DNA of 64,000 nucleotides, taken from Hyphomicrobium sp. (GTDB lineage Bacteria; Pseudomonadota; Alphaproteobacteria; Rhizobiales; Hyphomicrobiaceae). This document shows, piece by piece, positions 18,908-29,737 of this stretch. The DNA lies in the NCBI GenBank assembly GCA_002928735.1, contig PERL01000001.1, positions 1 to 64,000 on the forward strand. Reading direction: 5' to 3'. The notes beneath the pieces were generated by a model. The model searched no databases and had not been told where the DNA came from. It saw only the letters and a program-made list of their open reading frames with translations. Each line of letters starts with the position of its first letter. Position 1 is the stretch's first letter. Both the position numbers and the translations under genes were made by a program.

Positions 18908-19792
18908 TTACATGCCCGCGTCAGCCGACCTGGCTGCCCCGCGAACGGCCTTCTGCACCTTCTCAAACGCCCGCACTTCGATCTGCCGGACGCGCTCCCG
19001 GCTCACACCGAACTCAACCGAAAGATCTTCCAGCGTCGCCGGGTCTTCCGCCAACCTGCGGGCCTCGAAAATACGCCGCTCACGGTCATTCAGAGTATCG
19101 AGCGCTGTCAGCAGGAACGACTTGCGCCGGCTCGCCTCTTCGCTCTCGACAAGCCGCTCTTCTTGGCCCGGCGTCTCGTCAACCAGCCAATCCTGCCACT
19201 CACCGGCTTCCATGTCCGCGCGCACAGGCGCGTTCAAAGAGGCATCGCCGCCGAGGCGGCGGTTCATCGACACGACCTCGTCTTCGGTCACGCCGAGCTT
19301 TTTGGAAATGGCTTTGACGTGCTCCGGCTTCAGATCGCCCTCTTCCAGCGCCTGCAACTGGCTCTTGGCCCGCCGCAGATTGAAGAACAGCTTTTTCTGC
19401 GCCGCCGTCGTCCCAACCTTCACCAGACTCCACGAGCGCAGGATGTACTCCTGGATCGAAGCGCGGATCCACCACATGGCATACGTGGCCAAACGGAAAC
19501 CGCGGTCCGGATCGAACCGCTTCACCGCCTGCATGAGGCCGACGTTCCCTTCGGAAATGACTTCGCCGATCGGCAAACCATAGCCGCGATACCCCATCGC
19601 AATGCGCGCCACGAGACGCAGATGCGACGTGATCAACTTCTCGGCTGCTTCCTTGTCGGCATGCTCTTGCCAAGCCTTCGCCAGCATGAATTCCTCATGC
19701 GGTTCCAGCATGGGAAACTTACGGATCTCATCGAGATACCGCGACAATCCCTGCGAACCACCGGCCAAAACTGGAAAAGATTTCGTGCTCAT
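18908..19792 (-). CDS. rpoH: RNA polymerase heat-shock sigma factor RpoH (sigma-32)
   Basis: 294 residues, full length. Region 2 spans about 50-120 (S-H-L-R-L-V-A-R-I-A and the helix A-T-Y-A-M-W-W-I-R-A-S-I-Q). The RpoH box is A-Q-K-K-L-F-F-N-L-R (about 131-140), which distinguishes it from RpoD. Region 4 has the helix-turn-helix L-E-D-L-S-V-E-F-G-V-S-R-E-R-V-R-Q-I-E. It directs polymerase to chaperone and protease promoters on heat or unfolding stress. Many Hyphomicrobiales carry several rpoH copies; whether this is the main one cannot be judged here. Confidence 0.97.
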   Translation of the reverse strand: MSTKSFPVLAGGSQGLSRYLDEIRKFPMLEPHEEFMLAKAWQEHADKEAAEKLITSHLRLVARIAMGYRGYGLPIGEVISEGNVGLMQAVKRFDPDRGFRLATYAMWWIRASIQEYILRSWSLVKVGTTAAQKKLFFNLRRAKSQLQALEEGDLKPEHVKAISKKLGVTEDEVVSMNRRLGGDASLNAPVRADMEAGEWQDWLVDETPGQEERLVESEEASRRKSFLLTALDTLNDRERRIFEARRLAEDPATLEDLSVEFGVSRERVRQIEVRAFEKVQKAVRGAARSADAGM

Positions 19793-19859
19793 ATTTGTTT
19801 TTACGGAACGGTTCCAAAAGCGGACCGGTCCCGGCTCCCTATCACCCGGATTGTCATAT

Positions 19860-19875
19860 GGGAGGTCAACCTCCC
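19860..19875. promoter_or_regulatory. Perfect 7-bp palindrome upstream of rpoH
   Basis: GGGAGGT-CA-ACCTCCC lies 68-83 bases before the rpoH start. It could be an operator or part of a leader RNA fold. Confidence 0.35.
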
Positions 19876-19928
19876 AATGAAAATGGGATTACACCGAATT
19901 AATCGGCCGCCTCAGGTTGCAGCACCAC

Positions 19929-19964
19929 ATTATACCACACCATCGGCTCTCAGGATAAGACGAT
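19929..19964 (-). promoter_or_regulatory. Candidate sigma-70 promoter of rpoH
   Basis: On the minus strand a perfect TATAAT (19934-19929) stands about 137 bases before the rpoH start; a matching -35 is only weakly seen. Confidence 0.3.
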
Positions 19965-20011
19965 CCAGACCCCTTTGTTCCGTCGCTCGACCGTTTGCGG
20001 TCGCATCCGCG

Positions 20012-21118
20012 TCACGCCCGCCGTCCGCGCCCGCGTTTAATCTTTCCCGGCACCGTCTTGCCCGATCCAGCCCGCAAGGCGGCGATCAGAGCAGCCAAGT
20101 CCGCCGGCATCTCGGACTGGAACCTGTGCGACTTGCCTGTCACCGGATGCTCAAAGCCCAATTCGGCCGCATGCAATGCCTGCCGCCCCAAATCGTCCAG
20201 AGCGCTTCGCGCCCCGTCAGCCAGTCGCGCCGCCCGCGTCTGAAACCCGCGCCCATAGACCGGATCCCCCAGCAGCGGATGCCCGATATGCGCCATATGC
20301 ACTCGGATTTGGTGGGTCCGCCCAGTTTCCAGAACCAACATGACGAGTGCTGCCACCGGTGACCCGTCCGTATCACTAAAAACCTCCAGCACTTCATAGT
20401 GGGTTACGGCGTGCCGGCCAGAACCCTCTGGAACCACGGCGATCTTGACCCGGTTCTGCGTCGACCGGGACAACGCCGCATCCACAACGCCCTTCGTCCG
20501 CGGCGGTACACCCCACACCACTGCCAGATACGCCCGCTGCAAACGCCCATCCGCACCATGCGCCGCGAACTGTTCCGACAACCCCGCATGCGCTGCATCG
20601 GACTTCGCTGCCACCAGCAGCCCGGAGGTATCCTTATCCAGCCGATGCACGATACCCGGCCGCTTCACGCCGCCGATCCCCGACAGGCTCTCTCCACAGT
20701 GCGCGATCAGCGCGTTGACGAGCGTTCCAGTCCCATGTCCAGCGGCGGGATGCACCACCAGGCCTGCCGGCTTATCAATCACGATCAGATGCCGGTCCTC
20801 GAAAACGACGGTGAGCGGGATATCCTCCCCTTGCGGATCGGCAGCAACCGGCGGCGGCAAGGTGACACTCATGGCCTGACCACTGCGCACCTTCGTGCCC
20901 GGATCGGTCACCGCCACACCGTCTAGCGTCACCTGCCCCGACTTGATCAGACCTTGCAACCGCGAACGGCTGATCGCCGGGATGGCCGCCGTCAGCACGC
21001 GGTCAATCCGCTGCCCCTGCGCTTCCGCGCCGGCAACGATCGCAATGACGCCACCCGCCACCGCAACATCGTCGTCGTCCAATTCCTCGATATCGTCGTC
21101 CGGAAGGTCAGCTATCAT
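20012..21118 (-). CDS. rluD: Ribosomal large subunit pseudouridine synthase, RluD type
   Basis: 368 residues. An S4 RNA-binding domain (about 37-90) is followed by the synthase domain with H-R-L-D-K-D-T-S-G (158-166); D161 is the expected catalytic aspartate. RluD makes pseudouridines in helix 69 of 23S rRNA. Relative to E. coli it has an acidic N-terminal head (D-D-D-I-E-E-L-D-D-D-D) and a basic tail (K-R-G-R-G-R-R-A). The ATG at 21118 is favoured over an upstream start that adds 19 unlike residues. In related genomes rluD commonly precedes rpoH, as here. Confidence 0.93.
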   Translation of the reverse strand: MIADLPDDDIEELDDDDVAVAGGVIAIVAGAEAQGQRIDRVLTAAIPAISRSRLQGLIKSGQVTLDGVAVTDPGTKVRSGQAMSVTLPPPVAADPQGEDIPLTVVFEDRHLIVIDKPAGLVVHPAAGHGTGTLVNALIAHCGESLSGIGGVKRPGIVHRLDKDTSGLLVAAKSDAAHAGLSEQFAAHGADGRLQRAYLAVVWGVPPRTKGVVDAALSRSTQNRVKIAVVPEGSGRHAVTHYEVLEVFSDTDGSPVAALVMLVLETGRTHQIRVHMAHIGHPLLGDPVYGRGFQTRAARLADGARSALDDLGRQALHAAELGFEHPVTGKSHRFQSEMPADLAALIAALRAGSGKTVPGKIKRGRGRRA

Positions 21119-21327
21119 GATGGTGTGTGAAGCCTCGAAAAACGGGCGTGTCGTGTCTTGCGCGATGGGGAGCACGAAAGGCGCCTATAATCCAGCATTA
21201 CCGCCAGCTACCAGCCCGAAGCGCCCACTTTTGCTGCAGACGCCGCAGCGAAAGCGGGATCCCGCTCAGACCACTTCGCGCTTGATACCTCAAGCCCCTT
21301 CTCGTACAGGTCTGCGTCCGGCCCGAC

Positions 21328-21403
21328 GCCCCGTTCGTCTAGTGGCCCAGGACGCCCGCCTCTCACGTGGGTAACAGGGGTTCGAGTCCCCTACGGGGCG
21401 CCA
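21328..21403 (+). tRNA. tRNA-Glu(CTC)
   Basis: GCCCCGT (21328-21334) pairs with ACGGGGC (21393-21399); discriminator G at 21400 and encoded CCA at 21401-21403. The anticodon loop CTCTCAC gives anticodon CTC, and the T-loop is GGTTCGAGTCC. A resolvase relic lies about 430 bases downstream, so the 3' end may have served as an integration site. Confidence 0.97.
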
Positions 21404-21436
21404 TCCGCAAGCAAGTTCAATAAGTTAGACGTATGT

Positions 21437-21775
21437 CTAAGCCACACCGACCGTCAGGCTATGGCTCGGCTTGCTGACGCCTCTTCTCCTCTTAGTTGCA
21501 CCAGTGCGTAGTAGCTTGGGCGCGACCACTTCTGAAATTGGCCAGCCATTTTGCACAATGATGGCCTTGGCGCGTTGGATCTGTTCGTCCTCTTGCTCCA
21601 CATGACGGAGGATGCCTTCCAGCCTGTCGATCGCCCATGAAATGTCGGGCGCGTTGAAGCGCACAATCACGGTTGCCGTTGCGCACAACAACCGCTGAAT
21701 TCTTTTGGGCGTCACCTGCGGCTTAGATCGCTCACTCTGACGGACCTGAGAAAAGGGATCCTTTCTTGTGCACAT
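21437..21775 (-). CDS. Doubtful ORF beside tRNA-Glu
   Basis: 112 codons with a helical middle (I-D-R-L-E-G-I-L-R-H-V-E-Q-E-D-E-Q-I-Q-R-A-K) that looks protein-like, and a basic tail. No ribosome site or family match was seen. It lies within a scar of mobile DNA and may be a remnant. Confidence 0.25.
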   Translation of the reverse strand: MCTRKDPFSQVRQSERSKPQVTPKRIQRLLCATATVIVRFNAPDISWAIDRLEGILRHVEQEDEQIQRAKAIIVQNGWPISEVVAPKLLRTGATKRRRGVSKPSHSLTVGVA

Positions 21776-21826
21776 CGATTTGGGTATGCGTACCGCATGT
21801 TACCGTAGCCATGGAGCGGCCTATGA

Positions 21827-22029
21827 CCCGCAAACAATGCCGGTGATCGGCTTCTCTTCCATGTGCTCGGTGCACTTGCAGAGTTTGAGCACGCACTCAT
21901 TAGCGAACGAACGAAAGCCTCCGCGAAGAAGAAAACCGCAGTGGTGACGAAGCCTGCGGCACCGGCTGCAGAGATCGTTCAGGTCCGTCAGCTGGACGCA
22001 GCGCCGGCCAATACGGTGGCTTCAAGGTG
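21827..22029 (+). pseudogene. 3' relic of a resolvase/invertase (small serine recombinase)
   Basis: A frame without a start codon, opened by a stop at 21824-21826, encodes D-R-L-L-F-H-V-L-G-A-L-A-E-F-E-H-A-L-I-S-E-R-T-K-A. This is the E-helix region of Hin/TnpR-type resolvases (family pattern F-H-x-x-G-A-L-A-E-F-E-R-x-L-I-x-E-R-T). The catalytic N-terminal domain is missing and the tail after it (A-S-A-K-K-K-T-A-V-V) has diverged. It marks a decayed mobile element next to tRNA-Glu. Confidence 0.7.
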
Positions 22030-22255
22030 AAGTCGCTGACTTACATTTGGGACGGAGCACCCTCCGCTATACTAGAAATCGGTGTGTTCCCTGCCACACG
22101 GCACCGGCAAACAGTGCGGTGCGTGAAAAGCTTTGCAGAATTCCATCGTTCAGAAACCTGCGAATCGCTCCTAACTTTTGATTGCGGGGACATCACGTAT
22201 GGGATTCCGCGTCTGAAACACACTGGACCTGCGATAGAGCAGTCGCTGTTGGGGA

Positions 22256-22957
22256 ATGTTCATGCGCAATGTGCGCTCATTGCGGGCTATCGCCGCCGGA
22301 CTGATGTTTGCCGCTGTGGTTACACCAGCCGAGGCGATCGACGGCGATACGCAGCTCTGGAACACCCAGAACTTCAATTACAAGATTGACGATAAGTGGT
22401 CGGCGAATCTGGAAGTTCAGGAGCGCTGGTACGGCGACGTGTCGTACTTTGCGTTTTTCATCGTGCGGCCTTCGGTGACGTACAAGTGGAATGACTGGCT
22501 GTCGTTTACGGGCGGGTATGCGCATTTTCGGGTGTGGGATCCGGATGGCGATTTCGCCGACGAGGACCGCATCTGGGAGCAGGTCAACGTCCGGCTTTTC
22601 GGGGGCAAGGATCAGCCGACGCTGAACTGGCGAACGCGTCTTGAGCAGCGAATGTTCGAGGCCGGCGGCGATACGGTTTGGCGACTGCGTCAACAGTTGC
22701 GGCTGATGTATCCCATTGTGGATCGGGTTCAGGGCGTCGCTTGGTCGGAGACGTTCTGGCGGCTCAATGACGTCACGCAGGCCAACGGCCGCTTCGTCGA
22801 GGGCGGCATCGAACAAACGCGCCAATTCGCCGGGCTCAATCTGGAAGTGACCAAAAACTTCACGTTTGAGGCGGGGTACATGAACGTCTACACGTGGCGC
22901 GCCAGCGGCGACACCGTTGACCATGTGCCGTGGCTTATCTCGACATTCAGGTTCTGA
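22256..22957 (+). CDS. DUF2490-type outer-membrane beta-barrel protein
   Basis: 233 residues with a signal peptide ending at A-E-A (near residue 27). The mature chain alternates polar and aromatic residues (W-S-A-N-L-E-V-Q-E-R-W-Y, F-T-G-G-Y-A-H-F-R-V-W) and ends in Phe, as outer-membrane barrels do. The motif R-x-R-L-E-Q-R and the closing W-L-I-S-T-F-R-F fit DUF2490. Function is unknown; members are often near other envelope genes. The second ATG at 22262 is an equally possible start. It is followed by cysK in the same direction, but with a 326-base gap. Confidence 0.75.
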   Translation: MFMRNVRSLRAIAAGLMFAAVVTPAEAIDGDTQLWNTQNFNYKIDDKWSANLEVQERWYGDVSYFAFFIVRPSVTYKWNDWLSFTGGYAHFRVWDPDGDFADEDRIWEQVNVRLFGGKDQPTLNWRTRLEQRMFEAGGDTVWRLRQQLRLMYPIVDRVQGVAWSETFWRLNDVTQANGRFVEGGIEQTRQFAGLNLEVTKNFTFEAGYMNVYTWRASGDTVDHVPWLISTFRF

Positions 22958-23283
22958 ATTCAGTTCCATTTTGGAGCCTGACCCCAAGGTCGATATGCGG
23001 ACGTAGCGGCAGTAAAGACCACCGCAGCGGCCATCTGTTCCGGCTCAATAAGGGTTGATCCCTAACCGCTGAAGGCCAATTTGCAACTTTGTGCGCCTTG
23101 ACAGCGCGTTCGACATGACTGGCGCAGTTTGCAACTCAGCAGACTTCATTCAGCATTTGCGGACTAAGCTAATCAAAATTCCTTCGTTCGCACTCGCGGG
23201 GCCTAGGAATACTTCTGTGGTCTCCCCACTGCTCGCCGGTCGGCGATTAGCCTTCTGGGCGCGGCCCTATGCGAGTGTTTCCC
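22958..23283. other. Intergenic region before cysK
   Basis: No gene seen. It holds the cysK control site at 23163-23191. The word GGGTTGATCCCTAACC near 23053 is an imperfect inverted repeat. Confidence 0.4.
23163..23191 (+). promoter_or_regulatory. Copy of the sulfur-region operator, upstream of cysK
   Basis: TAAGCT followed 13 bases later by CCTTCGTTCGC; about 21 of 29 positions match the site before the XRE-cupin gene, in the same orientation relative to the gene. It is 93-121 bases before the cysK start. Confidence 0.5.
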
Positions 23284-24267
23284 ATGAACGAAATCATTGA
23301 TTTAAAGACTCTGGCGGCGACCACCAGCTGGGGTCGCGGCACGGTCTATGACAGCATCGCGGAGACGATAGGGCATACACCGCTCGTGCGGCTCAACCGT
23401 CTGCAGAAGCGGGCAGATACGCTGGGTCAAGTTCTGCTGAAGCTTGAATTCTTCAATCCACTGTCCTCCGTCAAAGACCGCATCGGCGTCGCCATGATCG
23501 ATGCACTTGAGGCGCGCGGAAAGATCACACCGTCGGAGACAACACTGATTGAGCCGACATCGGGCAATACGGGCATCGGTCTCGCGTTCGTTGCCGCCGC
23601 GCGCGGTTACAGGCTCATTCTTGTCATGCCGGAATCGATGTCGCTGGAGCGGCGCAAGATCCTCAAGCATCTGGGCGCCGAACTCGAACTCACGCCGGCC
23701 GCTGGCGGCATGGGCGGCGCGCTTGCCAAGGCGGCCGAGCTTCTCAAGTCGATTCCAAACTCAATGAGCCCCAGCCAGTTCGAAAATCCCGCCAATCCCC
23801 TTGTTCACGAGCGCACGACGGCGGAGGAGATCTGGCGGGATACGGGTGGCAACGTCGATGCAATCGTCGTCGGCGTGGGCACGGGCGGAACATTGACCGG
23901 CGTCGGCCGCGTTCTGAAGGCCCGTAAGCCCGGCATCAAGATCATAGCCGTCGAACCCGAGGACAGCCCGGTCCTGTCAGGCGGACAAAAAGGCCCGCAC
24001 AAGATCCAAGGTATCGGCGCGGGGTTCGTCCCGGCCGTTCTCGATCGCAACCTGATTGACGAGGTCGTTACAGTCTCGAATGACAAGGCGTTCGAGTACG
24101 CGCGGCATTTGGCCCACGTCGAGGGCATTCCAGGCGGAATTTCGTCGGGAGCTAACGTTTACGCGGCAATCGTCGTCGCCTCGCGCGAGGCTTATTCCGG
24201 CAGGACCATCGTGACATTCGCGCCGTCATCGGCCGAACGTTATTTTTCATCGGATCTTTTTGTCTAG
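23284..24267 (+). CDS. cysK: Cysteine synthase A (O-acetylserine sulfhydrylase)
   Basis: 327 residues. A PLP enzyme that replaces the acetyl group of O-acetylserine with sulfide to give cysteine. The PLP lysine is K64 in N-P-L-S-S-V-K-D-R-I-G; S-G-N-T-G binds the substrate carboxylate and G-T-G-G-T the PLP phosphate. The end S-S-A-E-R-Y-F-S-S matches CysK rather than CysM. The ATG at 23284 is preferred over one five codons upstream. It converges on the encapsulin operon, whose CysE makes its substrate. Confidence 0.96.
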   Translation: MNEIIDLKTLAATTSWGRGTVYDSIAETIGHTPLVRLNRLQKRADTLGQVLLKLEFFNPLSSVKDRIGVAMIDALEARGKITPSETTLIEPTSGNTGIGLAFVAAARGYRLILVMPESMSLERRKILKHLGAELELTPAAGGMGGALAKAAELLKSIPNSMSPSQFENPANPLVHERTTAEEIWRDTGGNVDAIVVGVGTGGTLTGVGRVLKARKPGIKIIAVEPEDSPVLSGGQKGPHKIQGIGAGFVPAVLDRNLIDEVVTVSNDKAFEYARHLAHVEGIPGGISSGANVYAAIVVASREAYSGRTIVTFAPSSAERYFSSDLFV

Positions 24268-24296
24268 CACCTATTCCGATTTGGCTTGAATATACC

Positions 24297-24318
24297 GGCG
24301 GAGGCGCAAGCCTTCGCC
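24297..24318. terminator. Possible bidirectional terminator between cysK and the desulfurase
   Basis: GGCGGAGGC and GCCTTCGCC form a 9-bp stem with one G-T pair around GCAA, between two converging genes. T-runs are poor on both sides. Confidence 0.35.
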
Positions 24319-24336
24319 GCACTTCGTTTCTGCGGA

Positions 24337-26572
<2,236 letters not shown>

Positions 26573-26586
<14 letters not shown>

Positions 26587-27484
26587 GGTACTTGCCCACC
26601 TCGACGCCTTCCAACACGCCGAGCGCATCGTCCGTCAGAACGGCGAGCGAGCAGTAGAGCGAGACGAGGTAGGAAGCGATCGCCTGATCGTTTATGCCCA
26701 TGAAGCGGACCGAAAGCCCCTTCGTAAGTTCCCCCGGCAAACCAGGCTGATAGAGGCCGACCACGCCCTGCTTGGCTTCACCGGTGCGGATAAGCAGGAT
26801 GTTGGTCTTGCCCCCCTTCACTTCAAGCTTGTCGGACGGGATGAGCGGCAGGCCGCGCCACGTCAGGAAAGGCGAGCCGAACAGTGTGACGGTCGGCGGC
26901 GGAACGCCGCGGCGCGTGCACTCGCGGCCGAAGGCAGCGATCGCCTGCGGATGGGCAAGGAAAAAGGCCGGCTCCTTCCAGACCTTAGAGATCAATTCGT
27001 CGAGATCATCGGGCGTCGGCGCACCCGTCCGCGTCTTGATCTTCTGGGCCGAGGCGGCGTGCGCCAGCAAACCGTACTCCTTGTTATTGATGAGTTCGCT
27101 TTCCTGGCGCTCCTTCACCGTTTCGATGGTGAGTCGCAGCTGCTCTTTGATCTGGTTGTGCGGGACGCTGTAAAGGTCGGACACGCGCGTATGCACGTCA
27201 AGGACAGTCTGCACGGCGCTCAGGAGGTATTCGCGCGGGTTGTCGATGTAATCGACATAGGTCTGCGGCAGCACGCGCTCATCGCGCAGCGAGCAGGCGA
27301 CTTCGACGCTGTCGGCATCCTTGACCTTGTTGACGCGGTAGATGCCGGCCTCAACCGGCACCCAATTCAGGAAGTGCACAAGCCAGCGCGGCGTGATGCT
27401 CGACATTTGCGGGACGGTCTTGGTCGCGTTGGCTAATTGCCTCGCCGCGATATCGCCTAATGCCGTTTGTGTTTCGTCTGCCAT
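26573..27484 (-). CDS. Family 2A encapsulin shell protein (SrpI-like)
   Basis: 303 residues, the usual length for Family 2A. HK97-fold proteins of this group assemble into icosahedral protein compartments about 25 nm across. Recognised from the N-arm (R-Q-L-A-N-A-T-K-T-V-P-Q-M), W-L-V-H-F-L-N-W-V-P-V-E-A-G-I-Y-R-V-N, the N-N-K-E-Y-G-L-L segment, F-F-L-A-H-P-Q-A-I-A-A-F-G-R-E-C, and the C-terminal M-G-I-N-D-Q-A-I-A-S-Y-L-V-S. There is no cyclic-nucleotide-binding insert, which separates it from Family 2B. Its gene lies between cysE and the desulfurase cargo. Family members load the desulfurase and have been tied to sulfur storage and sulfur starvation. Confidence 0.93.
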
Positions 27485-27579
27485 GTTAGTTCCCTACTTC
27501 CGTTATAATGGCGAATATCATTGCTGTTAATATGGGTATTCACAGAATAAGATTAGCGGTCAATGCCACGATATTAGAT
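27485..27579 (-). promoter_or_regulatory. AT-rich spacer between cysE and the encapsulin gene
   Basis: This 95-base gap is clearly more AT-rich than its surroundings. On the minus strand TTGACC is followed after 17 bases by AATACC, a possible internal promoter, and AGGGA stands before the encapsulin ATG. It could allow more shell than CysE to be made. Confidence 0.35.
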
Positions 27580-28536
27580 TCAGATTCCGGAGCCGGACTC
27601 GAACGAGTCCGCCGTCGCCTGCGCTTGCAGAACATGGCTTCCGGCCGGCACGCTCCGCGTGAGCCAAACGTTGCCGCCGATCACGGATCCACGGCCGATC
27701 GTAATGCGCCCCAGAATGGTGGCTCCCGCATAGATCACGACATCGTCTTCGACGATGGGGTGCCGCGGCACGCCCTTCACTAAAGCGCCGCTGTCGTCGA
27801 CTGAAAAGCGCTTAGCTCCTAGGGTGACGGCTTGATAGAGCCGAACGCGTTCGCCGATTTGAGCCGTCTCTCCAATCACGACGCCGGTCCCGTGATCGAT
27901 GAAGAAACTCGACCCAATTTGCGCGCCAGGATGAATGTCGATTCCGGTGGACGAGTGGGACAGTTCGCTGATGATGCGCGCGAGAATCGGCGCGCCAAGC
28001 CGAAAAAGTTGGTGAGCGATCCGGTGATGGTAAATTGCTTTGACGCCCGGATAGCTGAGGAGAATCTCTTCGATGCTTTGCGCGGATGGGTCACCATCAA
28101 AGGCCGCCCGCGCGTCGAACAGCACGCTGTCGCGCACATCGGGCAGTCGCTCAGCAAAATCGCGCAGGATCGAGGCCACAGCCCCGTCGATGGCGGAATC
28201 ATCGCGCTGTTCCAGAGCAAAGGTGAACCGCAGCTCCTGATGGAGCAATCCGCGTAGCTGCCGCAAGGCGGTATTGAGTGTATGACCGACGAAGAAGTCG
28301 ATGCCGTCGTCCGTTCCGTCCTGCCCGCCACCGTGGCGCGGAAACAGTGCGGCAAAGAGCTCCTTGAGCACCCGGCCGGCAACGTCCGGATTGGGTAGAT
28401 CGCGTGCGTAAGCGCTCTTGGCAGTTACCGTTCGCGCGCGTTTGCGCGACTCCTTTAACTCGGCAACAATCTTCTCAAGCGGGATAACAAGACTCGACAG
28501 TGCGGGGACAGCGGGCGGATTCTGGTGGACCGACAT
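27580..28536 (-). CDS. cysE: Serine O-acetyltransferase (EpsC-type CysE)
   Basis: 318 residues. Transfers acetyl from acetyl-CoA to serine, giving the O-acetylserine used by CysK. The C-terminal left-handed beta-helix (about 195-300) shows the hexapeptide repeats I-H-P-G-A-Q-I-G-S-S-F-F-I-D-H-G-T-G-V-V-I-G-E-T with the catalytic His. The longer N-terminal helical domain is as in the EpsC branch. First gene of the operon cysE-encapsulin-desulfurase; this gene is a usual partner of Family 2A encapsulins. A sulfur-region operator lies 61-87 bases upstream. Confidence 0.95.
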   Translation of the reverse strand: MSVHQNPPAVPALSSLVIPLEKIVAELKESRKRARTVTAKSAYARDLPNPDVAGRVLKELFAALFPRHGGGQDGTDDGIDFFVGHTLNTALRQLRGLLHQELRFTFALEQRDDSAIDGAVASILRDFAERLPDVRDSVLFDARAAFDGDPSAQSIEEILLSYPGVKAIYHHRIAHQLFRLGAPILARIISELSHSSTGIDIHPGAQIGSSFFIDHGTGVVIGETAQIGERVRLYQAVTLGAKRFSVDDSGALVKGVPRHPIVEDDVVIYAGATILGRITIGRGSVIGGNVWLTRSVPAGSHVLQAQATADSFESGSGI

Positions 28537-28583
28537 GCAGCAGCCTAAGCGAAAGAATTCAGTATCCGTTATTTAGGAGACAA

Positions 28584-28643
28584 GGCCGGTGTGCGGGAAA
28601 GAAGAAGAATTGATAAGCTCTTCAGGCTTTCCCCACACCGGCC
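28584..28643 (-). terminator. Long hairpin ending the sulfate-binding protein gene
   Basis: GGCCGGTGTG-c-GGGAAAG (28584-28601) pairs with CTTTCCC-CACACCGGCC (28627-28643): 17 bp with one bulged C. It lies 16 bases after the stop of the upstream minus-strand gene. No long T-run follows. The loop contains the operator copy of the cysE operon. Confidence 0.6.
28597..28623 (-). promoter_or_regulatory. Copy of the sulfur-region operator, upstream of cysE-encapsulin
   Basis: On the plus strand AAGAAGAA, then TGAT and AAGCTC; 16 of the 22 positions of the aligned core match the sulfate-binding protein copies. It is 61-87 bases before cysE, the same spacing as in front of both sulfate-binding protein genes. 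Confidence 0.5.
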
Positions 28644-28658
28644 GCGCCGTCCCACCCA

Positions 28659-29678
28659 TCACTTCTGCTTGGCTGTGATCTGATCGTAGATGCCACCATC
28701 GGTGAAATGTGTTTTCTGCAGTTCCGCCCACTGACCGAGCTTGTCTTCAACCCGGAAAGTCTTGATCTCCGGGAAGCGGGCGGCGTTGGCCTTCAACACC
28801 GCTTCGCTGCGTGGCCGGAAGTTGTGCTTGGCGATCAGCGCTTGCGCGTCCTCGGTGAAAAGAAAGTCGAGATACGCCTTCGCAGCCGCCTGCGACCCGC
28901 GCTTTTCCGTGACCGTGGTTACGAGTGCGACCGGAGGGGCGGCCTCGATGCTTAGAGAAGGATAGACGACCTCAAAATTGGCGCCATCGACTTCGTTTTT
29001 GATGAGAGCCGCTTCGTTTTCGAAAGTGACCAGAACATCGCCGATCGCCCGCTGCGTGAAGGTTGTCGTGGCGCCGCGCCCGCCGCCGTCGAAGACCGGC
29101 ACGTTGGCAAAGAGCTGGCCGACGAATTCGCGCGCCTTCTCGGGACTACCGAGCTTGTCCTGCGCATAGCCCCATGCGGCCAAATAAGTGTAGCGGCCGT
29201 TGCCGGACGTCTTTGGATTTGGAATCACGACCGAAATGCCGGATTTCACAAGATCATCCCAATCCTTGATGCCCTTCGGATTGCCCTTGCGCACCAGGAA
29301 GATGCTGGTCGTCGTGTACGGCGAAGCGCCGTTGGGGAAAGCCTTGCGCCAATCCTCATTGACGACGCCTTTGCTGACGAGGAAATCGAGATCGGTCGGC
29401 TGGTTGAGAGTCACAACGTCGGCTTCGAGCCCTTCCGCCACAGATTGGGCCTGCTTGGTCGAGCCTCCGTGCGCCTGCTTGAGTTCGATGTCGGCGCCGC
29501 TCGTCGTCTTCCAATGGGCAACAAATGCCGGGTTGATGTTTTTGTAGAGTTCACGCGAAACGTCATACGACGCATTGAGAATGCTTGCCGGTGCGCCTTG
29601 CGCGAGGACGGTGATCGAAGCGATGACCAGGAATGCGGCGAACGTGCCGAACCAGGACAGTGTGCGGGAGATCGACAT
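28659..29678 (-). CDS. sbp: Sulfate ABC transporter, periplasmic binding protein (copy 1)
   Basis: 339 residues with a signal peptide (to about residue 30). Binds sulfate or thiosulfate in the periplasm and delivers it to CysT/CysW/CysA. Family landmarks: [41 protein letters not shown] and P-N-P-K-T-S-G-N-G-R. It differs clearly from copy 2 at 38.7 kb, so it is an old paralogue and may prefer another oxyanion. Only the copy-1 gene lies next to cysE-encapsulin. Confidence 0.94.
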   Translation of the reverse strand: MSISRTLSWFGTFAAFLVIASITVLAQGAPASILNASYDVSRELYKNINPAFVAHWKTTSGADIELKQAHGGSTKQAQSVAEGLEADVVTLNQPTDLDFLVSKGVVNEDWRKAFPNGASPYTTTSIFLVRKGNPKGIKDWDDLVKSGISVVIPNPKTSGNGRYTYLAAWGYAQDKLGSPEKAREFVGQLFANVPVFDGGGRGATTTFTQRAIGDVLVTFENEAALIKNEVDGANFEVVYPSLSIEAAPPVALVTTVTEKRGSQAAAKAYLDFLFTEDAQALIAKHNFRPRSEAVLKANAARFPEIKTFRVEDKLGQWAELQKTHFTDGGIYDQITAKQK

Positions 29679-29737
29679 TGCAACCCTCGTTGGGAAAAAA
29701 AAGAGGGTCTAGTTCTGGCGATCTTGCACCTCCAAAT

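Noticed and set aside
18839-20362. 507-codon plus-strand frame across rpoH and rluD
   Set aside because: Spans two well-identified genes on the other strand; composition is typical of an antisense shadow.
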